Source of the DNA: Paracoccaceae bacterium
Lineage (GTDB): Bacteria > Pseudomonadota > Alphaproteobacteria > Rhodobacterales > Rhodobacteraceae
NCBI GenBank assembly: GCA_021741465.1
Contig: JAIOXV010000002.1
Coordinates: 1 to 60,724, forward strand
Direction of reading: 5' to 3'
Length of the DNA: 60,724 nucleotides
Shown here: positions 1 through 8,758 of the stretch, in pieces
Layout: each line of letters starts with the position of its first letter
Position numbering within the stretch: the stretch's first letter is position 1
The notes under the pieces: generated by a model
Database searches by the model: none
What the model was told of the DNA's origin: nothing
What the model saw: the letters and a program-made list of their open reading frames with translations, nothing else
Translations under genes and position numbers: made by a program

Positions 1-728
1 GCAAAGGCAAGAAGGGCTTTTGGGGCCTCAAGCCCCAAGTCCGGCAGGATGTCGGTAAAGGGCGCGCCGCTGTCGGCTGCCGATTGCAGGCGGCCAAGGG
101 CGGCGCGGGCGGTGGCGGTCCGGGCAAGTGCCTCGGCCTCGGCGGTGATCTGGGCGGCCTGTGCTTCGGCCTCTTTCAGCCGCGCCTCTGCTTCGGCGGC
201 AATGGCGGCGGTGGGCTCTGTCGCCACATTCGGCGCAGGGTTGGCCGCAGACAACGCCGCAGAAAGGGCCGCAACATCTGCCTGCAATTTGGCAAGCAGC
301 TTGGACTGGGCAGCGGTTTCCTCGGCCCGCTCTGCCGGGCCGGTTTCCAAAGCAGCCATCCGGCCATTCAATGTGGCCAGCGTATCCATAACCGGCGACA
401 GATCAGGCGTGGGTTGGCTGGCGGCTTGCGCAGACAGATCAGATTGCAGCAGCGCGATGGACGCGGCCTGCTCTGCAATCTGCTGTTCCAGCACATCGGT
501 ACGCGGAAGCGGCCAACCGCCGGGCACAAGCTGGGCAAGGCCAAAGCCCAACCCCGCAGCCAGCACGCCGCCAAGCAAGGGGGCGACAAAGCCTTTGGAC
601 CGTGGCGCGGGTGGGTTCTGAAGTGGCGCTTCGTCAACCCCGATTGCGCTGGGCGATTCTTGGGAGGCAGGCTCGGGCAAAACAACGGCGCCTTCAGCCG
701 GGCTGGTTTGATCGTCGGAACTGGTCAT
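1..728 (-). CDS. Mitofilin-like (COG4223) inner-membrane protein, C-terminus beyond the window
   Basis: The reading frame stays open from an ATG at 728 to the left edge, so about 242 residues are visible and the C-terminus is missing. The N-terminal 45 residues are acidic and Pro-rich. One hydrophobic segment follows at about residues 48-68 (APLLGGVLAAGLGFGLAQLV), then an Ala/Gln/Glu-rich coiled-coil region with many Glu-Ala repeats. This is the layout of bacterial mitofilin-like proteins that commonly follow hemD in alphaproteobacteria. It lies 68 bases downstream of hemD on the same strand, so the two probably form one operon. A GGAGG-like site sits just before the ATG. The role (membrane organisation) is inferred from the family; no catalytic motif is seen. 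Confidence 0.8.
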   Translation of the reverse strand, partial: MTSSDDQTSPAEGAVVLPEPASQESPSAIGVDEAPLQNPPAPRSKGFVAPLLGGVLAAGLGFGLAQLVPGGWPLPRTDVLEQQIAEQAASIALLQSDLSAQAASQPTPDLSPVMDTLATLNGRMAALETGPAERAEETAAQSKLLAKLQADVAALSAALSAANPAPNVATEPTAAIAAEAEARLKEAEAQAAQITAEAEALARTATARAALGRLQSAADSGAPFTDILPDLGLEAPKALLAF

Positions 729-796
729 CTTGTCCTCCATCCATTCCGCACCGAACCATGCGCGCCTTCCAAGCTACTGCCTTGCCGCGCCCGGGT

Positions 797-1534
797 TCAA
801 GCGCCGAAGGGCAAAGAAAGCATCTCCGCGACCGCGTGAAGCATGCTTTCGCCATTTGGCTGGGCCGCGATCACGGTTCGAGCAGGCCGCAGCACCAAGG
901 CGGCCTCGGCCACCGCTGGGCTAAGTGCTGTAACCCAAATGGGTGTCGAGGTGCCCAGAGGCAAGGCGGCGGCAAGAAGGCTGGCAGAACGCGGAGAAAA
1001 CAGCGGGATCAGGACTGGCAAACCCTGGCCAAAAACTTCGATGGCCTTGGCCGAAAGGGGGTGGGGTTCTTGAGCGTAGACGATGACTGAAACAGTCTCT
1101 GTTCCGCCTTTTGTCAAAGTTTCAGCGATATCACCCACACTGTCTTTGCCGCGCAGATGCAAAAGCGGGCCCGCCGAAAACTGGCGCTGCGCCAAAGCGA
1201 CAAGATCGCGCGCATCGCCGGCGGCAGAAAGGGCGTCAAACCCTGCGGCGCGAGCGGCTGTTGCGGTTCGGTCGCCGACGCAAAGCGCGCGTTTGGGAAA
1301 GTTGTGCATCGTTGCGGCCAACCGTCCTGCCGCCTCGGCCCCGGTTTCGGATGTAAGAAGCAGCGCCCGATAGGGCAGGTCGAGCAACACTGGGTCAAGA
1401 AAGCGGGTCTGCATCAAGGGGGAAAGGACAATCTCAACGTCGCCGATCTTGGCGCGCAGCTGGTCTGCAAAGCGTTGGCCTTGCCGGTCGGGCCGGGTCA
1501 GCAGAACGATAGGGGCGCGGGATTGTCTGGCCAT
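797..1534 (-). CDS. hemD: Uroporphyrinogen-III synthase HemD
   Basis: A 245-residue protein starting [15 protein letters not shown]. It has the loosely conserved HemD pattern: the opening LLTRP, a central [15 protein letters not shown], and a C-terminal [16 protein letters not shown]. HemD closes and rearranges hydroxymethylbilane to uroporphyrinogen III, the branch point for heme, bacteriochlorophyll and cobalamin. The frame could extend 12 codons upstream to 1570, but the ATG at 1534 begins at the family's conserved N-terminus. It is divergent from tsaD and leads into the mitofilin-like gene, a common alphaproteobacterial arrangement. Identification rests on weak motifs plus context, since HemD sequences diverge strongly. 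Confidence 0.88.
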   Translation of the reverse strand: MARQSRAPIVLLTRPDRQGQRFADQLRAKIGDVEIVLSPLMQTRFLDPVLLDLPYRALLLTSETGAEAAGRLAATMHNFPKRALCVGDRTATAARAAGFDALSAAGDARDLVALAQRQFSAGPLLHLRGKDSVGDIAETLTKGGTETVSVIVYAQEPHPLSAKAIEVFGQGLPVLIPLFSPRSASLLAAALPLGTSTPIWVTALSPAVAEAALVLRPARTVIAAQPNGESMLHAVAEMLSLPFGA

Positions 1535-1582
1535 GCCCAAGGTGTTACCTCCGCAAGAGCCCCGAAGCAACTTCGGACCATC

Positions 1583-2680
1583 ATGACCCAGACGCTGACC
1601 CTTCTTGGCATTGAATCAAGCTGCGACGATACCGCCGCCGCCGTGGTTCGGCACGTGGCAGGACAGGCGCCGCAGATCCTGTCATCGGTGGTGGAAGGGC
1701 AGGTTGCGCTTCATGCGGCTTTTGGCGGGGTTGTGCCGGAAATCGCCGCGCGCGCCCATGCTGAACGTCTTGACCATTGCGTCGAAGCGGCGCTGCAAGC
1801 GGCCGGGGTTTCGCTGACAGATCTTGATGCGGTTGCGGTCACCGCAGGGCCAGGGCTGATTGGCGGGGTTTTATCGGGCGTCATGCTGGCGAAGGCACTT
1901 TCAGCCGCCAGCGGGCTGCCTTTGGTCGGGGTTAACCACTTGGCCGGGCATGCGCTGACCCCGCGATTGACCGACCAGATGCCGTTTCCTTATCTGATGC
2001 TGCTGGTGTCAGGCGGACATTGTCAATTTCTGATTGCCCATGATGCCATCCGCTTTGAACGGCTTGGTGGCACCATCGATGACGCCCCGGGCGAAGCTTT
2101 TGACAAAACGGCAAAGCTTTTGGGCCTGCCACAACCCGGCGGCCCCGCCGTACAGGCCGAGGCAGAGCTGGGCTGCGCGCGGCGCTTTGCGTTCCCACGG
2201 CCGCTTTTGGACCGGCCGGGCTGCGATATGTCTTTTTCCGGCCTGAAAACCGCACTTTTGCGGGCGCGCGATGCGCTGGTGGCAGAAAAAGGGGGGATCA
2301 CGGTGCAGGATCGCCGCGATCTTTGCGCCGGGTTTCAAGCCGCTGTTGCCGATGTGCTGGCCGAAAAATCCCGCCGCGCGCTTGAAACTTATCTGGCGCT
2401 GGCACCGCAAGAGCCGGCCTTGGCCGTCGCCGGGGGGGTGGCCGCAAATACCGCCATCCGCGCGAGGTTGACCGACCTTTGCGCGCAGATGGGGGCCCGG
2501 TTTCTGGCCCCGCCGCTGGCCCTTTGCACCGACAATGCCGCCATGATTGCATGGGCAGGGATCGAGCGGTTTCGCGCAGGGGAAAGAGATGATTTCTCGC
2601 TTGTCGCGCGCCCGCGCTGGCCCCTTGATCCTTCGGCGGCGCCGATGATCGGACATGGCAAGAAGGGGGCAAAAGCATGA
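1583..2680 (+). CDS. tsaD: tRNA t6A37 threonylcarbamoyltransferase TsaD
   Basis: A 365-residue protein of the Kae1/Qri7/TsaD family, which transfers the threonylcarbamoyl group to A37 of ANN-decoding tRNAs together with TsaB and TsaE. Visible signatures are the N-terminal [14 protein letters not shown], the metal-binding NHLAGH (His119 and His123), LLVSGGHCQ, and the C-terminal [12 protein letters not shown]. Start chosen at the ATG giving [13 protein letters not shown]; the frame is open far upstream, but that part overlaps hemD in antisense. It is the first gene of a tsaD-gpsA-YciI-EVE operon and overlaps gpsA by 4 bases (ATGA). Its partner tsaE is 11 kb away in this window. Confidence 0.96.
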   Translation: MTQTLTLLGIESSCDDTAAAVVRHVAGQAPQILSSVVEGQVALHAAFGGVVPEIAARAHAERLDHCVEAALQAAGVSLTDLDAVAVTAGPGLIGGVLSGVMLAKALSAASGLPLVGVNHLAGHALTPRLTDQMPFPYLMLLVSGGHCQFLIAHDAIRFERLGGTIDDAPGEAFDKTAKLLGLPQPGGPAVQAEAELGCARRFAFPRPLLDRPGCDMSFSGLKTALLRARDALVAEKGGITVQDRRDLCAGFQAAVADVLAEKSRRALETYLALAPQEPALAVAGGVAANTAIRARLTDLCAQMGARFLAPPLALCTDNAAMIAWAGIERFRAGERDDFSLVARPRWPLDPSAAPMIGHGKKGAKA

Positions 2681-3618
2681 TCGCAATTGCAGGGGCCGGA
2701 GCATTCGGAACCGCGCTTGCCATCGCCTTGGGGCGCGATGGGCGCAACGTGGCGCTTTGGGCGCGTGAGGTTTCCGACCTCGCCGCCAGCCGTCAGAACA
2801 GCCACTACTTGCCGGGTGTGACATTGCCCGATTCAGTCTCTGTTACGGCGGATAGTGATGCATTTTTGCACAGTGATGTGGTCTTGCTGGCGATTCCGAT
2901 GCAGGCGCTTTCAGGATTCTTGCAAAGCCATTCTGCCGCGTTGCGTGGCAAGGTTCTGGTGGCCTGTTGCAAGGGGATTGATCTGGTTAGCCTTGAAGGG
3001 CCAAGTGCCGTGATCCGCGCGCAATGCCCCGAGGCGCAGATTGCCGTGCTGACCGGCCCCAGCTTTGCGGCAGACATCGCGCGCGGCATGCCGACAGCCC
3101 TGACACTGGCAGGTGCGGATGAAAATCTGCAAACCCTGCTGTCAACGCCAACCCTTCGACTTTATCGCAGCAGCGATGTCATCGGGGCCGAATTGGGCGG
3201 TGCTTTGAAGAATGTCATGGCCATCGCCGCAGGGGTGGTCATGGGCGCAGGCCTGGGGGACAGCGCCCGCGCTGCGCTGATGACCAGAGGTTTTGCCGAA
3301 ATGCAGCGCTTTGCCCTTGCCAAGGGCGCCAAGCCCGAAACCTTGGCCGGTCTTTCAGGACTGGGCGATCTGGTGCTGACCTGCACCTCGGCCCAGTCGC
3401 GCAACTTTCGCTTTGGCCAAGCCATTGGCCAAGGCACCGGGTTTGACCCAAAGATTACCGTCGAAGGTGCGGCAACCGCGCGGGCCATGGCCGAAATGGC
3501 GCGGCGTGATGGCATCGACATGCCGATCACGCAGATGATTGCCGCCCTCGTCGCACAGAAAATCACCTTGCCTGACGCGATTCAGGCCCTGTTGTCCCGC
3601 CCTTTGAAAGAGGAATGA
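2677..3618 (+). CDS. gpsA: Glycerol-3-phosphate dehydrogenase [NAD(P)+] GpsA
   Basis: A 313-residue soluble dehydrogenase that reduces dihydroxyacetone phosphate to sn-glycerol-3-phosphate for phospholipid synthesis. The N-terminal Rossmann motif GAGAFGT is at residues 6-12. The conserved [16 protein letters not shown] and the [12 protein letters not shown] segment with the catalytic lysine follow, then [11 protein letters not shown] near residue 228. Length is normal for the family. Translation is coupled to tsaD by an ATGA overlap, and the next gene starts 3 bases after its stop. Confidence 0.96.
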   Translation: MIAIAGAGAFGTALAIALGRDGRNVALWAREVSDLAASRQNSHYLPGVTLPDSVSVTADSDAFLHSDVVLLAIPMQALSGFLQSHSAALRGKVLVACCKGIDLVSLEGPSAVIRAQCPEAQIAVLTGPSFAADIARGMPTALTLAGADENLQTLLSTPTLRLYRSSDVIGAELGGALKNVMAIAAGVVMGAGLGDSARAALMTRGFAEMQRFALAKGAKPETLAGLSGLGDLVLTCTSAQSRNFRFGQAIGQGTGFDPKITVEGAATARAMAEMARRDGIDMPITQMIAALVAQKITLPDAIQALLSRPLKEE

Positions 3619-3621
3619 CTC

Positions 3622-3894
3622 ATGCGCTTTGCCCTTATTTGCACTGACAAGGCCGACCATATCGATGTTCGCAAAGCCAACCGTGACGCGCATCTGGAAC
3701 ACATCCGTGCCTCGGGCGTGGTGGAAATGGCCGGACCATTCCTGAATGACAAGGGCGAGATGTCGGGGAGCCTCGTCATCCTTGATGTGGGCTCAAAGCT
3801 GGAAGCCGAGGCTTGGGCCACAGCCGACCCCTATGCCAAGGCCGGGCTTTTCGCCAAAGTGCGGATCGAGGAGTGGAAGAAGGTCATCGGATGA
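3622..3894 (+). CDS. YciI-like family protein
   Basis: A 90-residue protein starting MRFALICTDKADHIDVRKANRDAHL. It has the YciI layout: a beta strand, the R..HL..I..SG block near residues 20-35 (AHLEHIRASGVVEMAGPF), and a C-terminal DPYAKAGLFAKVRIEEW, the DPF/Y..AGL motif of the family. YciI-like proteins form a dimeric ferredoxin-like fold with a buried His-Asp pair; their substrates are mostly unknown. It starts 3 bases after gpsA and overlaps the EVE gene by 4 bases, so it is co-transcribed. The physiological role cannot be deduced here. Confidence 0.9.
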   Translation: MRFALICTDKADHIDVRKANRDAHLEHIRASGVVEMAGPFLNDKGEMSGSLVILDVGSKLEAEAWATADPYAKAGLFAKVRIEEWKKVIG

Positions 3895-4310
3895 ACCATT
3901 GGCTGTTCAAATCCGAGCCTGATACCTGGGGTTGGGCTGACCAGCTTGCCAAAGGCGCGGCGGGCGAAGAATGGCATGGCGTGCGGAATTATCAGGCGCG
4001 CAACAATATGCGGGCGATGAAGCTTGGCGATCAGGGGTTTTTCTACCACTCGAACATCGGCAAAGAGATTGTCGGTATTGTCGAGGTGATGGCTGAAAGC
4101 GCGCCCGACAGCACCACGGATGATCCGCGCTGGGATTGCGTCACCATCCGCGCGGTCAGAGCCTTTTCCAGACCGGTTTCGCTGGACGCGTGCAAGGTTC
4201 AGCCGGGGTTGGAGAAGATGGTTCTTGTCAACAGCCCACGTCTTTCCGTGCAGCCGGTCAGCCCCGAAGAGTGGCGTATCATCTGCGCGATGGGGGGCGT
4301 CGCGCCCTGA
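3891..4310 (+). CDS. EVE domain (PUA-like) protein
   Basis: A 139-residue single-domain EVE protein, starting MNHWLFKSEPDTWGW. The diagnostic blocks are the N-terminal WLFKSEP, GVRNYQARNNMRAMKLGDQGFFYHSN and the C-terminal LSVQPVSPEEW. EVE domains resemble PUA and YTH folds and are thought to bind modified bases in DNA or RNA. The start codon overlaps the stop of the YciI gene (ATGA). Its place at the end of a tsaD operon fits a nucleic-acid-modification role, but that is inference. The next gene is convergent. Confidence 0.92.
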   Translation: MNHWLFKSEPDTWGWADQLAKGAAGEEWHGVRNYQARNNMRAMKLGDQGFFYHSNIGKEIVGIVEVMAESAPDSTTDDPRWDCVTIRAVRAFSRPVSLDACKVQPGLEKMVLVNSPRLSVQPVSPEEWRIICAMGGVAP

Positions 4311-4372
4311 GTTCGGAACTGGGATCAGGCCGGAATTTGGGTGCGCGCGCGGATCTGCGGGATAAAACGAAT

Positions 4373-4402
4373 GAAGGGCCTCGCACCCCTACGAGACCCT
4401 TC
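4373..4402 (-). terminator. Hairpin, probable minus-strand terminator
   Basis: Two 11-base arms (4373-4383 and 4392-4402) enclose an 8-base loop. On the minus strand all 11 pairs form, with one G-U wobble; on the plus strand the same position is an A-C mismatch. The minus-strand transcript then reads AUUCGUUUU, a short U-rich tail. This points to termination of minus-strand transcription, either fsr read-through or a small transcript starting inside the intergenic region. Confidence 0.5.
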
Positions 4403-4457
4403 ACCACCCCACGCGCTCCCCTAGCACCGCACGTGTTCTGTATAAGGTCTCGGACAT
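4401..4457 (-). CDS. Candidate 18-residue small ORF in a convergent intergenic region
   Basis: In the 226-base gap between the EVE gene and fsr, the minus strand holds an ATG at 4457 preceded by a CAGGG Shine-Dalgarno-like motif. It encodes MSETLYRTRAVLGERVGW and ends inside the outer arm of the 4373-4402 hairpin. A weak promoter-like pair (TTGCGT, 17-base spacer, TAGGGT) lies just upstream on the same strand. It could be a small protein, or the ORF could be accidental within a small RNA that ends at the terminator. No downstream gene on this strand could be under attenuation control, since the neighbouring operon is convergent. Confidence 0.3.
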   Translation of the reverse strand: MSETLYRTRAVLGERVGW

Positions 4458-4536
4458 GATGCCCTGCCAGATGACCCTAGCCAGAATCAGCCTGCAACGC
4501 AAAGGCGAAGCAATTAAGGTTTGAGGTGAATCGCGC

Positions 4537-5730
4537 CTAGTGCCGCGCGTCGGGCAAAAGGAAGGCCACAAGCCCCAGCATCGGCAGGAAGGCGCAGATG
4601 CGATAGACCGCGACGATGCCGAAATGGTCAGCCAAGACCCCCAGAATGGCAGCACCTATCGCCGCAATTCCGAAAGCCAGACCGAACAGCAGGCCAGCCA
4701 CCATGCCGGTGTTTTGCGGCATCAGGTCCTGAGCATAGACCACCATGGCCGGAAAGGCAGATGCCAGCACCATTCCAGCCACGCCTGCCACGATGACGGT
4801 GGGAAGAAGCGGCAGGAAAGGCAGCACCAGCGACAAGGGCAGAATGCCAAGAATGGACCACAGGATCACCCGCCGGCGGCCAATTCGGTCTCCGATTGGA
4901 CCGCCGATCATGGTGCCCGCCGCAACGGCTGCGAGAAAGATGAACAGGCACAGGTTTGCTTCGGATTTTGAAAGCGAGAAGCGTTCGATCAGGTAAAACG
5001 TGTAGTAGCTGGAAAAAGATACCGAATAGACGAATTTTGAAAAGATCAGCAGGATAAGAAGCGACATGCCTCGGCGGGCAACCTCGGGCGGTGGGGCGGC
5101 GGCAAGGGCGCGGGCCTTGCGATGGGCGGCACGGGCCGCCCCGGCAGCCTGATACCAGCGGCCGATAAAGAACAAGAGCACCATCCCGGCCAGCGCCACG
5201 ACGGCAAACCATTCTATCGATACCTGCCCTCGCTCCAATACAATGAAGGCGGCGGCCAGCGGGCCCAAGGCTGATCCGGCATTACCGCCCACCTGAAACA
5301 CCGATTGCGCAAAGCCCGGACGCATTCCGGCCGCAAGGCGGGCAATGCGCGAAGCTTCGGGGTGAAAAATCGAAGAGCCAAGGCCAATCAGCGCAACCGA
5401 CACAAGCACAAGACCAAAGCTGGTAGCATGGGCCAACATCACCAGCCCCACCCCGGTGGAGGCCATGCCCGCAGACAGGGCATAAGGCATGGGCCGCTTG
5501 TCGGTGTATCGGCCAACCAAGGGCTGCAAGATGGACGCCGTGCCCTGAAAGACCAAGGTGATAAGCCCGATCTGCGTATAGCTGAGCGCCAGATTTTCCT
5601 TCAGCAGCGGATAGCCTGCCGGGATCAGCGACTGCATCAGATCATTCAGAAAATGGCCCAAGGCTATGGCGAAGATAACCGATGTGACGGTGCTTTCAGC
5701 TGCCTTAGCGGTTTGAGACTGTTCAACCAT
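4537..5730 (-). CDS. fsr: MFS exporter related to fosmidomycin resistance protein Fsr
   Basis: A 397-residue major facilitator protein with about 12 hydrophobic segments. It shows clear Fsr-type blocks: HFLNDLMQSLIPAGYPLLKE in TM1, GSSIFHPEASRIARLA near residue 118 and SVFQVGGNAGSALGPL near residue 144. These resemble the E. coli fosmidomycin exporter. The GRYTDKRPMPYALS loop after TM2 is the MFS motif A region. It probably exports a small molecule; resistance to fosmidomycin itself is not shown. The ATG at 5730 is followed by a polar N-terminus. It lies 74 bases downstream of the DUF2853 gene, with a hairpin between them. Confidence 0.88.
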   Translation of the reverse strand: MVEQSQTAKAAESTVTSVIFAIALGHFLNDLMQSLIPAGYPLLKENLALSYTQIGLITLVFQGTASILQPLVGRYTDKRPMPYALSAGMASTGVGLVMLAHATSFGLVLVSVALIGLGSSIFHPEASRIARLAAGMRPGFAQSVFQVGGNAGSALGPLAAAFIVLERGQVSIEWFAVVALAGMVLLFFIGRWYQAAGAARAAHRKARALAAAPPPEVARRGMSLLILLIFSKFVYSVSFSSYYTFYLIERFSLSKSEANLCLFIFLAAVAAGTMIGGPIGDRIGRRRVILWSILGILPLSLVLPFLPLLPTVIVAGVAGMVLASAFPAMVVYAQDLMPQNTGMVAGLLFGLAFGIAAIGAAILGVLADHFGIVAVYRICAFLPMLGLVAFLLPDARH

Positions 5731-5755
5731 GAGCCGGGCCTATTCAGAATACAGA

Positions 5756-5777
5756 CGGGCGGCACATTGGCCGCCCG
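5756..5777 (-). terminator. Intergenic hairpin between DUF2853 gene and fsr
   Basis: A perfect 8-base GC stem (CGGGCGGC / GCCGCCCG) with a 6-base loop lies 28 bases after the stop of the DUF2853 gene. No good U-run follows on the minus strand (UCUGUAUU), so termination may be partial or Rho-assisted. Confidence 0.45.
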
Positions 5778-5804
5778 GATGTGAAACTTCAATGCCCTAA
5801 GGCG

Positions 5805-6146
5805 TTATTTATAGACGGCTTCTTTGCCGAAATGCTTGACCAGAAGATAGTAGAAGACGGCGCGGTACTTGTTGCGTTCCGACTTGCCGTAGGTGTCGAT
5901 GGCGGCATTGATGCCTTCCATCAGCTTTGGGCTGTCAGCCAGGCCCAGTTTCTTCATCAGGAAATTCTTCTTTACCGTTTCCAGCTCGGTCTCTTGGCCG
6001 GCGGCGACGGTTTGCGCGTCATTGTCATAAATGGAAGGTCCGCAGCCAATGGTAACCTTGGTCAGCAGCGCCATATCCGGCGTAACCTTGCATTTGGTTT
6101 TCAGATCGTCTGCATATTTGGCGATCAGATCGTCTCTCTTGCCCAT
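5805..6146 (-). CDS. DUF2853 family protein
   Basis: A small soluble protein of 113 residues, starting MGKRDDLIAKYADDLK and ending in Lys-rich HFGKEAVYK. The pattern of Asp/Lys-rich helices and the conserved YGKSERNKYRAVFYYLLV matches DUF2853, a family of alpha-helical proteins of unknown function common in Rhodobacteraceae. The start at 6146 is supported by a GAGGA site 9 bases upstream; a longer frame to 6239 would add a Ser/Arg-rich, unconserved tail. It stands as its own unit between the ahcY terminator and fsr. A weak promoter-like pair (TTTGTC, 17 bases, TAGACT) lies upstream. Confidence 0.85.
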   Translation of the reverse strand: MGKRDDLIAKYADDLKTKCKVTPDMALLTKVTIGCGPSIYDNDAQTVAAGQETELETVKKNFLMKKLGLADSPKLMEGINAAIDTYGKSERNKYRAVFYYLLVKHFGKEAVYK

Positions 6147-6269
6147 ATTTAAAATCCTCACTGTTGATGGCACGGCAGTCCAGGCGGATGGCCGGGCGGA
6201 TGGCCCGCCGAAGTCTAGGACACTGGCCAAGATTGACAAAGGGAAATGTCGCCGCGGCTTCCCCCCAAG

Positions 6270-6296
6270 AAAAAGGCCCCACGAGGGGGCCTTTTT
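6270..6296. terminator. Strong bidirectional Rho-independent terminator
   Basis: A perfect 11-base stem (AAAAAGGCCCC / GGGGCCTTTTT) with a 5-base loop. Both strands therefore have a GC stem followed by a run of five T. It lies 17 bases past the stop of ahcY and terminates that gene on the minus strand. Confidence 0.92.
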
Positions 6297-6313
6297 GCCG
6301 AATTTGGGTCAGA

Positions 6314-7702
6314 TCAATACCGGTAATGTTCAGACTTGAACGGGCCGTCTACCCCGACACCGATGTAATCGGCCTGATCCTTGCGCAGTTCGGTCAGTTT
6401 CACGCCGATCTTTTTCAGATGCAGGCGGGCGACTTTTTCGTCCAGCGCCTTGGGCAGGATATAGACGCCGGGGGCATAGTCTTGGCCTTTGGTCCAAAGC
6501 TCAATCTGCGCCAGAACCTGATTGGTAAAGCTGGCCGACATCACAAAGGACGGATGGCCCGTGGCATTGCCAAGGTTCAAAAGGCGGCCTTCGGACAGCA
6601 AGATCAGACGATTGCCCGAAGGCATCTCGATCATATCCACCTGTTCTTTGATATTGGTCCATTTGTGGTTGCGAAGGCTGGCGACCTGAATTTCGTTATC
6701 GAAATGGCCGATGTTGCCGACGATGGCCATGTCCTTCATCTCGCGCATGTGCTCGATGCGGATGACATCGCGGTTGCCGGTGGTGGTGATGAAAATGTCG
6801 GCGCTGGCGACTTCGTCTTCCAGCAGGGTGACCTCAAAGCCATCCATCGCGGCCTGCAGGGCGCAGATCGGGTCAACTTCGGTGACCTTCACGCGGGCAC
6901 CTGCGCCACGAAGCGAGGCGGCAGAACCCTTGCCCACGTCGCCATAACCGCAGACCACGGCGACCTTGCCGGCCATCATGGTGTCGGTGGCGCGGCGGAT
7001 GCCGTCGACCAGCGATTCCTTGCAGCCGTATTTGTTGTCAAACTTGGACTTGGTCACGCTGTCATTCACGTTGATCGCCGGGAAGGGCAGCTGACCGGTC
7101 TTGTGCAGTTCATACAGGCGATGCACGCCGGTGGTGGTTTCCTCGGACACGCCCTTGATGGCGGCCTTGGTCTTGGCGAACCAGCCGGGGGATTGCTTCA
7201 TCCGCTTTTGGATTTGCAGCTTGATGACCTCTTCTTCTTCCGACTGCGGCACAGACAGCACGTCTTCGCCTGCCTCCATGCGGGCGCCAAGAAGAACGTA
7301 AAGCGTGGCGTCGCCACCATCATCAAGGATCATGTTGGGCCCTTCGGGGAACATGAAGGAGCGATCAAGGTAATCCCAATGCTCGGTCAGGGTCTGGCCC
7401 TTGACGGCAAAGACCGGGATGCCAGCGGCGGCAATGGCGGCGGCGGGGTGGTCTTGGGTTGAAAAGATGTTGCAAGAGGCCCAGCGCACATCAGCACCCA
7501 GTTCGACGAGCGTTTCAATCAACGCGGCGGTCTGGATGGTCATGTGAAGCGAGCCCACGATCCGCGCGCCTTTCAGCGGCTTTGTGGTGCCAAACTCCTC
7601 GCGGCAGGCCATCAGGCCAGGCATTTCGGTTTCAGCGATGGTCAGTTCCTTGCGGCCAAATTCGGCCAGGGCAATATCTTTTACGATGTAATCGGCGGCC
7701 AT
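6314..7702 (-). CDS. ahcY: Adenosylhomocysteinase (SAH hydrolase)
   Basis: A 462-residue enzyme that splits S-adenosylhomocysteine to homocysteine and adenosine, keeping the methylation cycle running. It has the long bacterial form with the insert around residues 165-200 ([20 protein letters not shown]). The NAD-binding loop [10 protein letters not shown], the conserved [18 protein letters not shown] and C-terminal PFKSEHYRY are all present. The start is supported by AAGGAGAG upstream. In Rhodobacter, ahcY is a known neighbour of hvrA and the reg genes, as here. No SAH or SAM riboswitch is visible in the 75-base gap to the divergent HD gene. Confidence 0.97.
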   Translation of the reverse strand: MAADYIVKDIALAEFGRKELTIAETEMPGLMACREEFGTTKPLKGARIVGSLHMTIQTAALIETLVELGADVRWASCNIFSTQDHPAAAIAAAGIPVFAVKGQTLTEHWDYLDRSFMFPEGPNMILDDGGDATLYVLLGARMEAGEDVLSVPQSEEEEVIKLQIQKRMKQSPGWFAKTKAAIKGVSEETTTGVHRLYELHKTGQLPFPAINVNDSVTKSKFDNKYGCKESLVDGIRRATDTMMAGKVAVVCGYGDVGKGSAASLRGAGARVKVTEVDPICALQAAMDGFEVTLLEDEVASADIFITTTGNRDVIRIEHMREMKDMAIVGNIGHFDNEIQVASLRNHKWTNIKEQVDMIEMPSGNRLILLSEGRLLNLGNATGHPSFVMSASFTNQVLAQIELWTKGQDYAPGVYILPKALDEKVARLHLKKIGVKLTELRKDQADYIGVGVDGPFKSEHYRY

Positions 7703-7777
7703 AGCGACGCTCTCCTTGATACTTTGATTGCGGGGCAGATAGCATTATCAAGGCGTTTCGACAACCGAGGCAACGAC

Positions 7778-8368
7778 ATGAAACAACCCCGCGCGTGGCA
7801 ACGCATGTTATCGGGCCGCAGGCTGGACCTGCTGGACCCCACGCCGATGGACATCGAGGTGGAGGATATCGCCCACGGACTGGCCTTTGTCGCCCGGTGG
7901 AACGGCCAGACCAAGGGCGACTGGCCCTATTCGGTGGCTGAGCATTCGCTTTTGGTCGAAGAGATCTTCTCTTGGCAAAATCCGGGGATCGCGCCGCGCT
8001 GGCAACTGGCGGCTCTTTTGCATGACGCACCAGAATATGTGATTGGCGATATGATAAGCCCGGTGAAGGCGGCAATCGGGGCGCAATATGGCGAATTGGA
8101 TGCTCGGCTGACGGCGGCTGTGCATTTGCGTTTTGGCTTGCCTGCGCAATTGCCAGTGGCAATCAAGAAGGCCATCAAATCTGCTGACAAGATTTCGGCC
8201 TGGGCCGAAGCGGTTCAAATTGCAGGGTTTTCAGAAACCGAAGCCGACAAGCTTTTTGGCAGGCCCGAAACGGCGCTTATGCGGGGCCTGGTGATCCGAC
8301 TAGAACCGCCAAAGGTTGTAAGGGCGGCCTTTATTGCGCGACATGACGCATTGCTGGCCGCCCTTTAG
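7778..8368 (+). CDS. HD-domain phosphohydrolase, YfbR-like
   Basis: A 196-residue protein starting MKQPRAWQRMLSGRRLDLLDP. The metal-binding HD signature is visible as VAEHSLLV (His), LLHDAPEYVIGD (His-Asp), and a later Asp in IKSADKISAWAEA. This is the arrangement of COG1896 5'-deoxynucleotidase-like HD proteins, so a nucleotide phosphatase role is likely but unproven. It diverges from ahcY and ends 3 bases before the stop of the convergent hvrA, sitting on the opposite strand between hvrA and ahcY. Confidence 0.88.
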   Translation: MKQPRAWQRMLSGRRLDLLDPTPMDIEVEDIAHGLAFVARWNGQTKGDWPYSVAEHSLLVEEIFSWQNPGIAPRWQLAALLHDAPEYVIGDMISPVKAAIGAQYGELDARLTAAVHLRFGLPAQLPVAIKKAIKSADKISAWAEAVQIAGFSETEADKLFGRPETALMRGLVIRLEPPKVVRAAFIARHDALLAAL

Positions 8369-8371
8369 GTA

Positions 8372-8689
8372 TTAGATCGACAGATCTTCCGGGCTTTTGC
8401 CAGCCTTCAAAGCGGCATCGAACCAGCGTGGCTTGCGACCACGTCCGGACCAGGTGTCGGTTTTGTCAGCGGGGTTGGCATATTTGGGCGTAGCAGGGGC
8501 GCGCTTGCGTATTTTCACCGCGCCACCTGTCAGCTCTGCAAGGGAAAATCCCATTTGCCGAGCCTTTTCTTCAAGCTCTGTCAAAGCTTGCTTCTTCTTG
8601 CGTTCTTCAAAAGAGGCAATTGTCCTTGTCACTTGGGACTGGAGGTCTTTCAGTTCTTTAAGCGACATAGAATCAAGGTTTATTGCCAT
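8372..8689 (-). CDS. hvrA: H-NS family trans-acting regulator HvrA (Spb-like)
   Basis: A 105-residue nucleoid-associated regulator. The N-terminal half is an amphipathic coiled coil rich in Lys and Glu (oligomerisation). The C-terminal half holds the H-NS DNA-binding motif TWSGRGRKPRWFDAAL at about residues 79-95. The ATG at 8689 has AAGGAA upstream; an earlier in-frame ATG at 8707 is less likely. It lies 69 bases downstream of regA on the same strand. In Rhodobacter HvrA/Spb tunes photosynthesis and nitrogen-fixation genes with light and oxygen; the role here is inferred from family and position. Confidence 0.93.
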   Translation of the reverse strand: MAINLDSMSLKELKDLQSQVTRTIASFEERKKKQALTELEEKARQMGFSLAELTGGAVKIRKRAPATPKYANPADKTDTWSGRGRKPRWFDAALKAGKSPEDLSI

Positions 8690-8758
8690 AACTATTTCCT
8701 TATACAACTACGAATGCCGCATTTTAATCCAGCACGTCATATTTGGCAAGAAACTCCG

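Noticed and set aside
1157-1582. Upstream extension of the tsaD frame
   Set aside because: It overlaps hemD in antisense; the conserved TsaD N-terminus starts at 1583.
6164-7462. 432-codon plus-strand open frame antisense to ahcY
   Set aside because: It mirrors the GC-rich third codon positions of ahcY, has no RBS or family motif, and ahcY is certain.
7703-7777. SAH or SAM riboswitch before ahcY
   Set aside because: The 75-base gap shows no recognisable aptamer core; it seems too short for the promoter plus riboswitch.
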